A stretch of DNA of 64,000 bases from Tomocerus qinae (GCA_020055645.1 CM034546.1:44578001-44642000); one strand, 5' to 3'; counted from the first letter of the stretch, positions 24,867 through 36,594 are shown. The notes: generated from the letters alone by a model not told the origin. Program-made: numbers and translations.

Positions 24867-25040
24867 ATGAGACTTATTTCATTGGCGATGTCATTTTTAA
24901 GTTAACTTTAGTACAATTATTTTATTTAGACCTTTAATTCAGGGATTTTTACAAATTTGATTATAAATTATTTTTGCCCACCCGAGGGTGATTACACAAT
25001 AGCATAATATTATAAAAATAATCGTTTTAAGACATACGTT

Positions 25041-27362
25041 TTAAATTTCTGGGGGTATTTCTTCGCTTTCTAATATGCAATCCAAAAATACACCATCTCC
25101 CAAACCATCTTCAATTGCCTCTAGGTTGTCAAAAAGGGTTCTACTAGTACTAGGCATAGCTACTGAATTAAGTTGTAGTTCCATGACTTCATATAGCGGT
25201 TCTTTTAATAAATCTTTAACTTCCTGGGGAAGAGGTAATAGTTTGCTCTGCTTTCTTCTTTCTGTGATGGAAAAACTTGAAATGAACGGATCTGATGTTT
25301 CATGCGCACGATGGAACATATCTGTCAGTGTATTTTCTCTGCTGGTCAATCTGGAATGGCGAAGCCTGTCCATTCTATATAGCTTATTCCTAGCTTCGGC
25401 GCTTTCTTCGCTCATCATACCCAGTGGCAGCTCACTTTCGTTCATAATCTCTTCACCATGGATTAATATTTTATGAAGTGTAGCTGGCAGGAAAAACCAA
25501 TTATATTTTTCATCTGTTACATATCTAACAAAATACTTTTTACAAAAATCCCCAAATTTTTTTGGGTCAACGGGAGACTGGCATGCTAGACATATTAAAA
25601 TTGTTCTTAAATCATGAATTATCCACTCATCAATGCCTAATACAGAGGCAAAGGTTTTATAGTCAGAAAAAGCCCGTCTTGCACAATTTCCATCGTTAGA
25701 TGTCCCATTTCCACTGTTGTCCGGGTAATCCACGCGAAGGCTCATTTTCTCCCATAATTCCTTTTGAATTTTTCCTTTTTTGGAATTCAAAAGTTCTCGT
25801 TTTTCTTTTTTCACTGCCCAGCATTTCAGGCCTTCCACATTTCGATACGCTAAGTGGAGGCAAAATTCAAAAGAGCGAAGCCAACAATGTAACGGGCTAA
25901 TACCGTATTGCAAGTTCTCGACAGGGGCATTAAATGTCCCATTAGCAAAATTTTTCAATACATTAAATTGTTTAGGAGTTGCCTTGCAAATTGGACAAGA
26001 CATAGAAGATTTGTTTTTGGTTATGAAATTTAAAATTTTTCCATCAATCATAGTCATTCTTACTTTGAATTTAATGAATATATTGTGATCTCCGTTAAAA
26101 TTGATAGAATATTCGTATTCTTCAAGTTCTTCTATCTGCCTTTTCAAATCATCAATTTTTAATGTCACAACATCTTCTGTCTCTTTAGCAAATTCTAACT
26201 CGACAGGTCTACAAAATCTTGTCGATTGGGGAGTGGAATTGTTCCAATACAAAGCATCTGAATTGCTAATTAACCGTAATGGTATCATTGTCGTAGCAAA
26301 AAGACTTTTATCACTGGGATCGGCTAACGTTGTAGCAAATGGTTGGTTAAATCTGGAGTGACCGCTACTTCCATCCATACCACAAACACAATGTAAAACG
26401 CCATGGCTATCTTTCCAGCCTCGTTTATCATGCTCTGACGAAATAACGTCTTTTTGTAACTTAATTAGTCTTTCAGCTGTATGTTCTAATAAATTTTTTA
26501 ACGGCACTGACGCCTTAATGTCATTCACTTTTGTCAATGGCACATGACACTTCTTCTTAGCCTCAAAAAGTCGATCATAAGAAGGGTAAATGTTGGATCC
26601 TAATGCTTTAGCGCTCCTTCTTAACGTTTTGTACTGCTGTACTGTTAAATTTAGGTCCAGAAACAATGCCAACGCTTCCTCGGGACTATATGCTCTTGGA
26701 TCTTTAACTACGAGTTTAAATTTTTTATTTATTGTTTCTGCTCGCGTTGGACTTTTAGTTGTTTCTAAAATAGTTTTACCAATTTCAGAATATCCTCGTT
26801 TTTTTACTTCCTTGGCTGCAGCTTTTAATATCAAAGGTGTTGAAATACATTTCAATTCTTCCGACATTTTCATAGTCTCTTTTCTTTGTGTTCTCTTTGA
26901 CATTTCTCTAAAGGGCTTTTTACAGCGAATCTTTGGTACATTTAAAGGGTTACATTTAACCGAAGGAGAAAAAACTGTATATTTGTCCAGAACAAGATTT
27001 TCTGTGTCCCATCGTTTGACAGTTTTATGATTCTTCCATTTGTCTTCTGTTCTTTTTAACCTTTGCCACAATGCGCTTGCTTTACTTCTAAAGGTGAACA
27101 AATATTTTTTTAAGGCAGGTAACTTGGCATCAACAATTGGAACACTACTACATATTGTCGACAAGCACCTTTTCATGTTTTCTTGATCGGTTTCTCTTTT
27201 CTTCAATATGTCTGCAAATAAACGCTTGGTAAATATTTTGTTGTAGTCCTTATCAGCAGCGCTGTCTGTCATTTTTTCCATTTCCGACAGAGGTTTAGAG
27301 TGATAAAGAACTTCATGAGAGCCATGGTTATGCATACCCGATGTATTTGGCGAAAATTCCAT
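25041..27362 (-). CDS. Transib transposase, RAG1-like
   Basis: A single uninterrupted 773-residue frame filling most of the Transib element. Transib transposases share ancestry with the RAG1 recombinase core and cut DNA with a DDE site. Landmarks: a first acidic residue in CGMDGSSGHSRFNQ (D330); the family motif WNNSTPQSTRFCRP (about 373-386); a second in MTMIDGKI (D440); a zinc-binding pair CPIC (456-459); the GNCARRAF block (559-566), matching the GNFARKL region of RAG1; and SEESAEARNK (651-660), where E656 is the likely third catalytic residue. The basic N-terminal 200 residues may bind the terminal repeats. The frame has no lesions. The ATG lies 1.4 kb inside the upstream end, leaving room for a promoter and a possible 5' non-coding exon. 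Family assignment is from motif recall; activity is inferred only from the open frame and clean ends. Confidence 0.92.
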   Translation of the reverse strand: MEFSPNTSGMHNHGSHEVLYHSKPLSEMEKMTDSAADKDYNKIFTKRLFADILKKRETDQENMKRCLSTICSSVPIVDAKLPALKKYLFTFRSKASALWQRLKRTEDKWKNHKTVKRWDTENLVLDKYTVFSPSVKCNPLNVPKIRCKKPFREMSKRTQRKETMKMSEELKCISTPLILKAAAKEVKKRGYSEIGKTILETTKSPTRAETINKKFKLVVKDPRAYSPEEALALFLDLNLTVQQYKTLRRSAKALGSNIYPSYDRLFEAKKKCHVPLTKVNDIKASVPLKNLLEHTAERLIKLQKDVISSEHDKRGWKDSHGVLHCVCGMDGSSGHSRFNQPFATTLADPSDKSLFATTMIPLRLISNSDALYWNNSTPQSTRFCRPVELEFAKETEDVVTLKIDDLKRQIEELEEYEYSINFNGDHNIFIKFKVRMTMIDGKILNFITKNKSSMSCPICKATPKQFNVLKNFANGTFNAPVENLQYGISPLHCWLRSFEFCLHLAYRNVEGLKCWAVKKEKRELLNSKKGKIQKELWEKMSLRVDYPDNSGNGTSNDGNCARRAFSDYKTFASVLGIDEWIIHDLRTILICLACQSPVDPKKFGDFCKKYFVRYVTDEKYNWFFLPATLHKILIHGEEIMNESELPLGMMSEESAEARNKLYRMDRLRHSRLTSRENTLTDMFHRAHETSDPFISSFSITERRKQSKLLPLPQEVKDLLKEPLYEVMELQLNSVAMPSTSRTLFDNLEAIEDGLGDGVFLDCILESEEIPPEI

Positions 27363-28724
27363 TATTTATTCGCGAGGAAATATTTTGCTATTTGTCTAAA
27401 TAATATTATTTCAATTCATTAGTTGCTATATGTCTACAACGTGTTTTATTTTAGCTGCATGTCTTTTATCTCATTTTCATCTACAATAGACCAATTTACT
27501 CGTTTCCATTGGCTTTTATGGCCACACCCAATTTAATTTTATTTTAAGGCTGACACTCAAGTGGCACGCGTTTTCAATTTAAAAAAATATTTTGAAATAC
27601 CTTAATAAAATAGACTTCCTAATAGTGCCATTTAATCAAATGCCTAATCTAATGATTCCTTAACCTCCAATCCAAACATAATACATGCTCCAGTTATAAA
27701 AACATTCTTAACATCTGCAACCAGCTAAAATTGATTTTAGCACTGTATTTGACTAGCCTATAATAAATTTTAGCCAGTTGTAATCCACTTTTTAAGAATT
27801 GACTTCTCAAACATATGTAAGGTAAATCCTAGTAATTACTTATATTCAACAAGCGAAAAAGAATAACAATATATTTCCAATTTACAAATTTTTGACATAT
27901 TAAACATAACAAATATAAAATAAATTGTACTTACCAATTTTTAACCGTTATTACAATTTTTGAAAATTCACTATATTTTCTGTTTCTCAAATGATTTTCA
28001 CAATAACTTTGCTCTGACTCATGATTACTGTTTAACTCCTTGGTTTTGAATGTCATGGAAATTTTAAATGAATGTCAGCTGAACTGTATTTACTGCTAAT
28101 AACCTCCGATTAATTAGTGAATTATGAAGCATATGGAGAGGACTAGCACTTCCAGATGCTACAGGTAGGTGGCATTCAAGTCCACTTATATTCTTCATTT
28201 ATTCGAAGTATTTCTTTCCTTCATACATAGCCGATTTAAACTTAGTTTTTTTGATCTAAATGGAAAATTTCAATTCAAATTCGAAGATTCCATGTTATGT
28301 TAGAACCCTGGAGATATCGTTGGATTTCCTTAATAACTTACAAAACTTATTTTAGGTCGCTGTGAAACATAATAATTTACTTATGTCAAACGTTATTTAT
28401 GATCCTCTCTCGGGCGGGTTCACAACATTTTTGTAACTTTTGAAGTAGCCGCTAGTGGCACCTGAAGTTTTTTTCAAAAAATTCTATCAAAAATTAGAAT
28501 TTTTTCAAGACTAGACACAATGGTGGGTAGTGGTGGGGTTTTATGTTATGTTAAATTTAAAAATTTGTACTGAACTACATTGGTTTAACTATTTCTTCAA
28601 CGTATTTAAAAATTGCAATATGAAGGTGAAACTTTTTGGAGTAATATATTATCTAGTTTAGGGTATTTTCATCCAATTAAAAGTGAAAAATTCAAGATCT
28701 GCGCGAAAAAATTTTATTACAAAA
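27363..28724. other. Transib 5' non-coding region
   Basis: AT-rich sequence between the transposase ATG and the upstream inverted repeat. No second gene is supported. It presumably contains the transposase promoter on the minus strand, but no box is clear enough to place. Confidence 0.5.
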
Positions 28725-28889
28725 TTTGGCAAAGGGCCGCCTGTTTATTGATTCCGCACAGTGTGAGGGGGTATGAATATATTTTTAAAGGATACACAAA
28801 TTAAAAAAACATTAGCTTCATGTTTTTATTACCCGAGTCGAAGCATTTTTAACGGTAACGAACTGAAACGTTCTACAATACTACTATTA

Positions 28890-30082
28890 CATAGATAGTA
28901 GATAGATAGATAGATATTTATTCAAAGTTTCCTTCGAGCCAGTGACCTATAGAACAGTGTACAATAATTCAGAACAGATACAAGTGTTTCATATAAAATA
29001 CATTATCTCATATGCCGATAAACTGATAGTTTTGAAGAAAAATTTCTGATGCATCCTCAATTTCCTCTATTACCCGCGTAACGAAGGCTTGGCGTCCTTC
29101 TCCATTTAGGTACACGGCCCATCAGGACTTACCCCCTTTTGAGATAAGAAAATTACAATTCAGACACATATAAGTATAACAATATTTCAACTAATAGTAG
29201 TACATGTAAAATGCCCCAAATGAGTCTATCTCTAGATTAGGTACATTATTGCATATCATTTAGGTTCATATTACATACAGCAAATCAGCATATTTAACAG
29301 ACGTAAATGACTTACAATTATAAGGAATTCAATTGACACTTGGCTTAACTACATATCTTAATACAGCGTGACTACTCGGTTTTAAATTCTGCACTCCCAT
29401 ATGTACATTATGGCTACTAACACACTTGGCTTCATCAAGTACAGTTTTCGCCAACCCAGCCCCCATACACCAGGTAATACTAGCCAAGATACACATTTCT
29501 GTAGATATAAGCGAGCCAAAGGTACAACAGTTATTAACCTTTGGAATGTTTGGTCAGGTAAATGTGTTACTACCCTGCTATTACAATATATAGACTCATA
29601 ATAGTATACAAATTGATATTATAATATTACTTTACGTACCCAATGCGTGTCAACCACCAATGCAATTGATGGAGGGAGTCTGGTTGAACTGTGATAATAT
29701 TTCGCGTTTTCATGTACATGTGCCATGCTGGAAGCTTATCAGTTATCACAAATGAGCTTCAATGAAGACTCCGGATGACACCAATCTGCCTACAATTTGC
29801 ATATCTCCAGCACACTTTCAAGGCCAATGCTTCTTCTTCTCTTTTCCACACACCATTTTTTCACTTTTTTTCACTGCACAAGGTAAACCCGAAAAAACTG
29901 AATTTTTTGTGGAACGACTGACCTTTAGTCGGCGATGTTGATATATTCAGGAACGTCTTCACGCGAGGATCACTTTAGTGTCAAATTTACCCCTATAGGT
30001 ACATTTTCAACGGGTCAAAAATCAGTTTTTGGCGGAGTGGCACTGCACATGTACTTCCTCGTTCACGACTTCAACCAGACTC
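28890..30082 (-). mobile_element. Retroposon (LINE-like remnant) with 15-bp target duplication, copy 2
   Basis: Flanked by ACAATACTACTATTA on both sides (28875-28889 and 30083-30097); copy 1 has the sequence once near 9056-9071. Read on the minus strand it ends with TTTGAATAAATATCTATC followed by repeats of TATC, a typical non-LTR retrotransposon tail. No reverse transcriptase is seen, so it is an internally deleted or SINE-like derivative. The same insertion is at 42731-43905 in copy 3, so it predates their separation. Confidence 0.75.
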
Positions 30083-30097
30083 ACAATACTACTATTA

Positions 30098-30802
30098 TAT
30101 GCCTACATAATTGACTATATTATACCCCTATAGGTACTTCCTGTGGTGATAGATAATATGGAATTCGCCAAAGCTACAGGTAATTTACCACTTTTCGTTT
30201 TAGCTTCCCGTGACGAGCTTATAGAACCGCACAGTCTACTTAATTTCCGTCTGTCCGTACCCACGATAACTTTCGAATGTAATGACGGATGTTGACTAAA
30301 CTTGGCAAAGCAATGCCTAAGAATTATTGACGATTTATTTAGAGGAAATCAATCCATTTGTTGCTGAGATACTCCGAAATTGATCCATTTAGCATTAATG
30401 TTCCATTTTATTGGCAAAACCTTTTTCGATTTCTTATTCATTTAGATAGTTACTCTATTTATATTTTATATTGATAATTTTAATAATCAATGTACTTTAA
30501 ATTAAAGTTTCTTTAAAATTTAATAATCAATACATATTTTGATTTTTTTAATTTTCATATTCAATAATGACAAATTGTCAATATTAATATGTTTTTATTG
30601 ATTGAATTTGATTTTCATATTTGTAAGGCACTTGTAGGTAATTTAACTTGAATAAACGGTCAAAAAATCAGCGGTAAAAATTAAAATAACTAAATAATGC
30701 TGTTAAGGCATTTCTCTAAATAAATATTCCTTATTTGAAAACAAATATTGACATTAGTAAAAATTAGCCATAGTTTGGTTTAATGAATCTTTGTTTCACA
30801 AG
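30098..30802. other. Intron of copy 2 with linker exon and dispersed repeat
   Basis: Contains the 46-base linker exon 30134-30179 (phase 0 to 1). A repeat stretch near 30240-30380 resembles 17210-17345. The remainder is AT-rich with nothing recognised. Confidence 0.55.
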
Positions 30803-32766
30803 GTTGCAGTGACAGTGACTATTTCCGTTGTAATAACGGACGATGCGTAAGATATACCCATATCTGTAACGGTAATGATGATTGCGGAGACCACAGTGAT
30901 GAAGATCCCAGGCGTTGCGGTACTTAAAATAAACCAAATTACTATGACGATTTAACATATTGACACTTGTGTTCTATTGAAATGTATTACTATTATGTAG
31001 GATCTGACGTTACGTGCTTCTATTCTGAATTTGTTGGAGAAAGGGTTGAATGTGGCTGGCCTGGAATACATCACGACACCTGTACAGAGAGACGATGTTG
31101 TTCAGATACCACAAAAAATGGCTACCACTGCTATTTACAAACGGTAAATGATCCTGTTAGTTGGCTATTCCCAACATAGTTTTCTCAATTAGATTTCCGA
31201 TATTGTTGTACATGAATTCAGTTTGGATATTAATCAAAGGAAACTAAAATATAACACGTCAAAAATATTTTCGTTTTTGGGAACCGCGTTTTTGAATTTA
31301 ATTTTGATTGATGATACCTGTAAGCCAAAATTATTTAACATGGAAATATTTTGCTGAACATATTAGAGTTTGTCAAGATTTAATAGAACGCTAAAACATT
31401 GGGACACTAATGGAATGATACCAGCAGTCATTAAGAGTAATTATTAAATTCATTATCATCTGCTCAAATTGAACTGATGACTAATAATTAACTTAAAATT
31501 TTTTCTTGCTTTTGAGATGGAAGTTGTGGAGGAGTAATAGAAGCAGAAAACGGAGTTATTAATTACAGTTTCGATGCATCTTTAAATTACTCAACCAAAT
31601 GCGTATGGACCATTCAAGACAAAAATAAGAAAACAAAGATGGCATTCCATTTAGTTAACGACGACGATTGCGAATTGGAAAGTACAATAACATTGATGTC
31701 GGTTCGACCTTATACTCCACTAACCAACCCGGCGACACCAATCGACTATAAAACTGAAATGTAAATAATTGAGATTATAGAATAATATTTTATTTTTATC
31801 GTACTAGATACGGTAAGAGCCATTTTAATAGATTACAGATATCACTATTTTTATAACATTAAGTCCCGAATACAATCTACTTGAATTTTTAACAAAAAAG
31901 CGAAAGGAATTAAATATAGTTTTTTAATCTTTATTGTTCTAGGAAATTGTAATTTAACGCATAATGTAGTGTAAAAGAGGTAATGTGTTATTCAAAAAAG
32001 TATTGATAGATAGATGGTTTGGTGCGTTATAATCAATTTCTATATTTCATATACAAGAAAAAAAATCATATTTCATTTCCGACCACCCTGTATATATGTT
32101 TAAGTATTTAAATAGATTGGGCGCAGACGGAGAAGAACACATCGTGGACGGTCCTCTTGTGTTTGTCCTTTTTTCATTTCAGGCATCTGAACTACCTATG
32201 AACTGTAGTAACGGTGGTTTTCAATTAAGATTTGAAGGCAGAGGAAACACAAAGAGTGAAAGAAGATTCTCCAACTTCCATTTTGAAGGCAGTGAAGGTC
32301 AAGCATCCTACCCAACATGGTCTGGAACCTACCGTTTTGAGGAAACTGTTTCATTCGTCATCACTTCCATGCAGTTCCCCATTTACCTGAACTTTAATTA
32401 TATGAAAACCGAGTATATATATGACAGATTGACCATTTTTGCCGATAAAGATCGGAGAACTAATGAAATGGTGATGATCAACAAGACAACAGATGAACAC
32501 GACATGTATGCGTAAGTGCACTTTGGGTTGATCTACATATGATGTTTAATGGACATAAAATGAGCTGTGTTTATTGGCTAATATATCTAAATGTACATTT
32601 CTTTGTTCTATGGACATATACTTATAGGTACGCTGGATATCTTACTCAAGCTGATGTGAATTTTGATATCAGGCCACTACATAACGTTCACATTTTCATT
32701 GCCATTTTCCAATCAGATACAAGTGCCCAGTATTCTGGATTTAAGTTTTCATGGAAAAAAAGTTAA

Positions 32767-33485
32767 TTTAAAAACTTTTTTTCAATCTTAAAATAGCCAA
32801 GTGGGTAGATTTTGTTATTGTTACTACTGCTATTTGAAGATTTTCCATTGATTCAATAATTTCCATCGTATAACTTAAAAAAGCTTAATTTATAGGTTTC
32901 AATTTTTTTCGATATGCTGTAGAAAAGCTTTTATTTGATATTGACAAATTCTTTAAAACATTTTGCATTTCAACCATACATATTACAGGAGATAATTTAC
33001 GTCCTGTGTAAATACGGTATAAGAATTTTCATTTGACTCTTGCTTGCATCTATATACTTGCTTGTATGAATTCATATTTAAACTATGTAAAGCTACTAGT
33101 TTCAGTTTGGTTAATATTACTATAATTTATCCATTTTAAACGTCGTCATTGTATTCGGCAATAAGAATATATTATCTACCATTTGGTCTAGTTTGCAAAA
33201 ATGTGAACTTATTAAGCCTAATTGTATCATGTAATATAATAAAATGTATTATATACGCGATGCGCATTCCAACAAAAATGTTCCATGGCATAACCCATAG
33301 AGACATACAGATGCGACATAATATGTACTACAAACTGCTTTATTTATTATACATTTACATCATTTGATGATTATTATACATTTAGCTATCCAATGATAAT
33401 GGAAATAAAAATGAGATGTATTTGGTTCTTCACTAATATGAGCTCGCCAAATGATTAAACACTTTTGTGAAGGAAAAATTTTTTT
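32767..33485. other. 3' flank of copy 2
   Basis: Within about 50 bases after the stop codon the sequence changes from matching copy 3 to matching the copy 1 flank at 12234-12960 almost base for base. No gene is seen. Confidence 0.6.
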
Positions 33486-33488
33486 TTG

Positions 33489-33704
33489 TCAGTCCTGAAC
33501 GTAGGACAATTCGTCAGCATCCAAAGTATTTGTTACGACACACACACACTTTGTCCTTCGAACACAAAATGGTATTGTTGGCCTGACGCATGCCGCATCG
33601 TCAAGTGCCTGATCGTTGGAGTAGGTCCAGGAACTTCCAAATGATCCAGACTCCGCCGTGACAAAAATGAGAGAAGCGAGAACGAGAATTTTTTGAAATT
33701 TCAA
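33489..33704 (-). pseudogene. Six-cysteine secreted peptide, scrambled copy
   Basis: An open frame of 71 codons with a shortened signal peptide (MKFQKILVLASLIFVTAES). The first cysteine is replaced by tryptophan (GSSWTYSN). A one-base loss shifts the centre into another frame before a second indel restores the C-terminal DELS...QD. The cysteine pattern is therefore lost. It may be transcribed but should not fold like the intact members. Confidence 0.7.
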
Positions 33705-34460
33705 AACTAATCACTATAATATTTGAAGGACTTTGTAAAAATTCGAGCATTTTAATCCTGCGGTTGTAATGTTTAAAGTTAGTGGGATAAGGGAAAGTGG
33801 CAATAGAAATAGCATATCAGTTTTACAAAAGTTTTTCAAAATCTCAAGAAAACTTTCATAATATTATATTTTTATTTCTCAGATCTTTAATATTAAAAAG
33901 GAGAGAGTAGATGAATAATATATATGCGGTCTGTTTGGGAATATAATCAAGTCAATTGCAATACCCAGTAAATTATAGCAAGTTTCTTGTTTTCATATTT
34001 TAATTATTTTAATGGACAATGTTCAAATAGTTCCAAGTGGAAAATTCCAGTTATCTATTATGCATGGCATGCATTTAATTATGTATGTTGACCAACAAGG
34101 TACTTACCGAATTCATTAATACCGTTCAATTGTTTGTTTACCTTGCCCCTTTGCCACGTGTTTTCTGCGCTTCAAATCGTAAAATCTTATTTACAAGTTA
34201 AGAATTCTGATAATGCTATGTAGATTAAATGTTATGGTGTATAAACTCAAGCAAAATCTCAACTCAGCATCCGCAGTTCTACATTCACACCAAGAGAAAT
34301 ATTAAATAACAATCTCCAAATACGCCAAAGGGGTTAGTTACTATTTCTTTCAAATTCTAAAGCTATTTTTTGTTATTTTTAATTTTTCTTATCAAATATT
34401 GTTGAAAATCAGATTTTGGGACTTGAAGTGTAATAAATGAAGTTCTGCCATTTCAGGAAA

Positions 34461-34688
34461 ATGAAGGTCATAGTCTGCATTCTCCATTTCGCCGCTGTTA
34501 TCTTTGTTACGGCCGAACCTGGATCATTTGGAAGTTCCTGGGCCTACTCCAACGATCAGGCACTTGGCATTGCGGCCTGTAGCATTGTCATCAATAACAT
34601 TCTGTGTGTGTGTCGTAACAAATGCTTTAGAAGCGGTCCCTCTTACCATGTTGCCGATGACATAATATTGTACTGCATTCAAAACTGA
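34461..34688 (+). pseudogene. Six-cysteine secreted peptide, cysteine-depleted copy
   Basis: Starts MKVIVCILHFAAVIFVTAEP after a TTTCAGGAAA acceptor and reads open for 75 codons. The first cysteine is tryptophan (GSSWAYSN), and an internal deletion joins INNILCVCRNK, removing the spacing between the third, fourth and fifth cysteines. A TATA-like box with ATAAACTCAAGCAAAAT lies near 34240, like the intact gene. Open frame but altered disulfide pattern; either decaying or diverging. Confidence 0.65.
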
Positions 34689-34857
34689 AAACGCAATGTC
34701 TCCTCACTGGTCATATCTAAAAAATAAATAATCATTTTGAGATCATCTTGATTGTAGTTAATATTAATCACCCACTTTGTGGAATTCATTTGAAGGTGAC
34801 TCTGATTTTTGTTTTATTATTATTGAAAACAATCTGTAATTAATATTAATGAAGATC

Positions 34858-35372
34858 TGTAAGGGGATAATGGGTACTCGTAGTGTTGAATCCCATTTCC
34901 TCTCCATTCCCGACTTGCCTAAGCAGCTTCAGCATGCTCACCGGTTTTGGGCATGGTCAAGTGGGTTAGTCCCGGAGTGTAGAAAGTAGTCTGGCACTCC
35001 TGTGCCAGACTGGTACCCGGGTTGTGCTCTATGTATGATTGTGATATGATTCAGTGCGTGAGTGAAAGAGCACAGAACCATTGAGGAGCGAATATTTATT
35101 TGACCAGGACTTTGCCTCCTCTGGTCTGATTCGGAATGAATGTAATTCCTGGATGCGTGTTATATAATACATCAATTGTGTTATTGTGTGTTTGTGTTGT
35201 ATGGGTGGAAATAGGTAAGTACACAGGTTATAGATTAAGGTGTACATATTAATTAGGGATAGGTATTAGGAATAGATAGGTAGGGAGATGAGGATGGCGA
35301 CATGCAGATCGCCGAGGATAAGGAATGAAGATAAGCTGCAGAGACATGGCATGGGCATGCATGGCTCCCGCA
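34858..35372. mobile_element. Solo LTR 2
   Basis: 515 bp from TGTAAGGGG to CTCCCGCA, flanked by GATC on both sides (34854-34857 and 35373-35376). The matching position in spacer 1 (near 15090) is uninterrupted. The TGTAAGG start and an internal block (GAATATTTATT, GAATGAATG) resemble solo LTR 1, so they are probably one family. No internal retrotransposon part remains. Confidence 0.8.
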
Positions 35373-35376
35373 GATC

Positions 35377-36364
35377 CTACTGTATATTGTTTGGTAATCT
35401 AAAAATACATAGGTGGATAAGTAGTATATAGGTACATACAATGGAAAATATTAGGGACGAATGTTCCATATTTATTCGGTATCTATTTAAAAACCGTTGA
35501 CTATGTAATACTTTGAGATTTGGCCCAAGTAGGAATATATTAATGAATTTTAATATTATCCTCCGACTTTTTCTTCTAAAAATAAATTGACTATTACCAG
35601 CAAGTAAGTCACCGGGGCTTGATTGTGTCTCTACTGTATACTCAATAGTATATATGTCATACTCTTCCACCAATGCACGTTAATAGATTAATAACTCATC
35701 GAATAATTTAGATAGTTAGAATTATAATTCAGTACGTTCCCTAATATAAGTAATACATATCTACCAACTCATCCTGCACAAAATGTTTTTCTTATCAATT
35801 ACAGAACGAGCTACAGAACAGAATACGTGGAATTGTATTTTCATTTACTTTACCATTCATTTATTACAGATAATTACCCAACAAGCATAGTAATGAAAAT
35901 ATATAAAACACATCTTTGCTAGGATGGTCAAAGTTGGTCAAAATGTTGCAGAAAAATCTTGTGAATGTTGTAACATGTTGTGGTTAGAAAACGAATTGTT
36001 TTTAAAACTTAGAAAACGAACCACAATTTTTGGAAATTGAATAATTATGTCTTCAATTCAATCTCATCCAGAGTTATAATAATTAACCATTATAGTTATA
36101 ACACAATAATCCTATATATGAAATTGTTTTGTGTATCTATAGAAACTTGATAGTATACTATAATAAGCACATGGCACACTGTATATTATGTAGGTATATG
36201 CTTTTTCAAAATTCAAAACATTTTCTAATCTCCTATTCAAAATCATGAATCTAGAATAGAAGGGGTGCAGGGCACATTATCCTTTCATCTGTCTGAAAGT
36301 ATTTTTCAAATGTGTCAAGTTCTTATAATGCATAATGCAAATATATGCATTCTAATTAATTTCG
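35377..36364. other. Spacer 2, no gene seen
   Basis: Close match to 15095-16090. AT-rich; no coding region supported. Confidence 0.5.
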
Positions 36365-36594
36365 GGTGCCAATTAGTTTGTATGGCATTTACTAGGGTCT
36401 TACACATTTTAAAATCAAATAAAAAGGTAACATACATATAATGTTAAATTAACTTACCATACAAAGTCATAAAGTTCCATACAAAGTCATAAACCGCCAT
36501 ACAAAGTCATAAGCTGCTTTACAAAGCCACACTATCTATTTGTAGCTCTCTCATACAAAAGTCATGTCTGTGCCATACAAATTACTATTTTTCC
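36365..36594. mobile_element. Small MITE with 10-bp duplication, possibly Mutator-like
   Basis: 230 bp flanked by ATTAATTTCG (36355-36364 and 36595-36604); spacer 1 has the empty site near 16080. The ends share TTTGTATGGCA in inverted orientation a few bases in from the borders. Inside are three or four tandem CCATACAAAGTCATAA units. A 9-11 bp duplication is typical of Mutator-like elements, but the terminal repeats are weak. Confidence 0.65.

Larger units (their letters stand above)
24826..28765 (-). mobile_element. Transib DNA transposon, apparently complete
   Basis: A 3940-bp element. The left end is CACATTGTGCGGAATCAAT and the inverted right end CACACTGTGCGGAATCAAT; the match continues through GCGGCCCTTTG, so the terminal repeats span about 41 bp with five mismatches. 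The first seven bases resemble the RAG recombination heptamer CACAGTG. A GC-rich 5-bp duplication AGGGG flanks it (24821-24825 and 28766-28770), as expected for Transib. The paralogous site in copy 3 (42605-42613) is empty. The transposase frame is open. Clean ends, open frame and empty site argue for a young insertion. Confidence 0.95.
16883..32766 (+). pseudogene. LDLa/trefoil/CUB secreted protein, copy 2, split by Transib
   Basis: Exons: 16883-16977, 17902-17986, 18097-18192, 19093-19201, 19455-19571 (LDLa1), 19668-19813 (trefoil 1, GC donor), 19947-19965, 20075-20191 (LDLa2), 20417-20533 (LDLa3), 24430-24552 (LDLa4), 24680-24825 (trefoil 2), 30134-30179, 30803-30919 (LDLa5), 31001-31143 (trefoil 3), 31367-31436, 31517-31760, 32116-32511 and 32628-32766 (CUB domains). 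Every exon matches copy 3 in length except the last, which is 3 bases longer. The Transib element begins at 24826, directly after the last base of the trefoil 2 exon, so its donor is separated from it. Reading on gives 14 element-encoded residues and TGA at 24868-24870. The upstream half could still be expressed as a truncated secreted protein with LDLa1-4 and trefoil modules. LDLa2 has lost one cysteine and trefoil 1 its first cysteine. Confidence 0.85.

Noticed and set aside
24826-24870. Full 12/23 recombination signal in the Transib ends
   Set aside because: The heptamer is similar, but no convincing nonamer is present at 12- or 23-base spacing.
25075-27030. Several plus-strand frames opposite the Transib transposase
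   Set aside because: They are antisense shadows of the 773-codon frame.
30964-31179. Independent small gene starting [10 protein letters not shown] near trefoil 3
   Set aside because: The start lies in the intron; the coding part is the trefoil 3 exon of copy 2.
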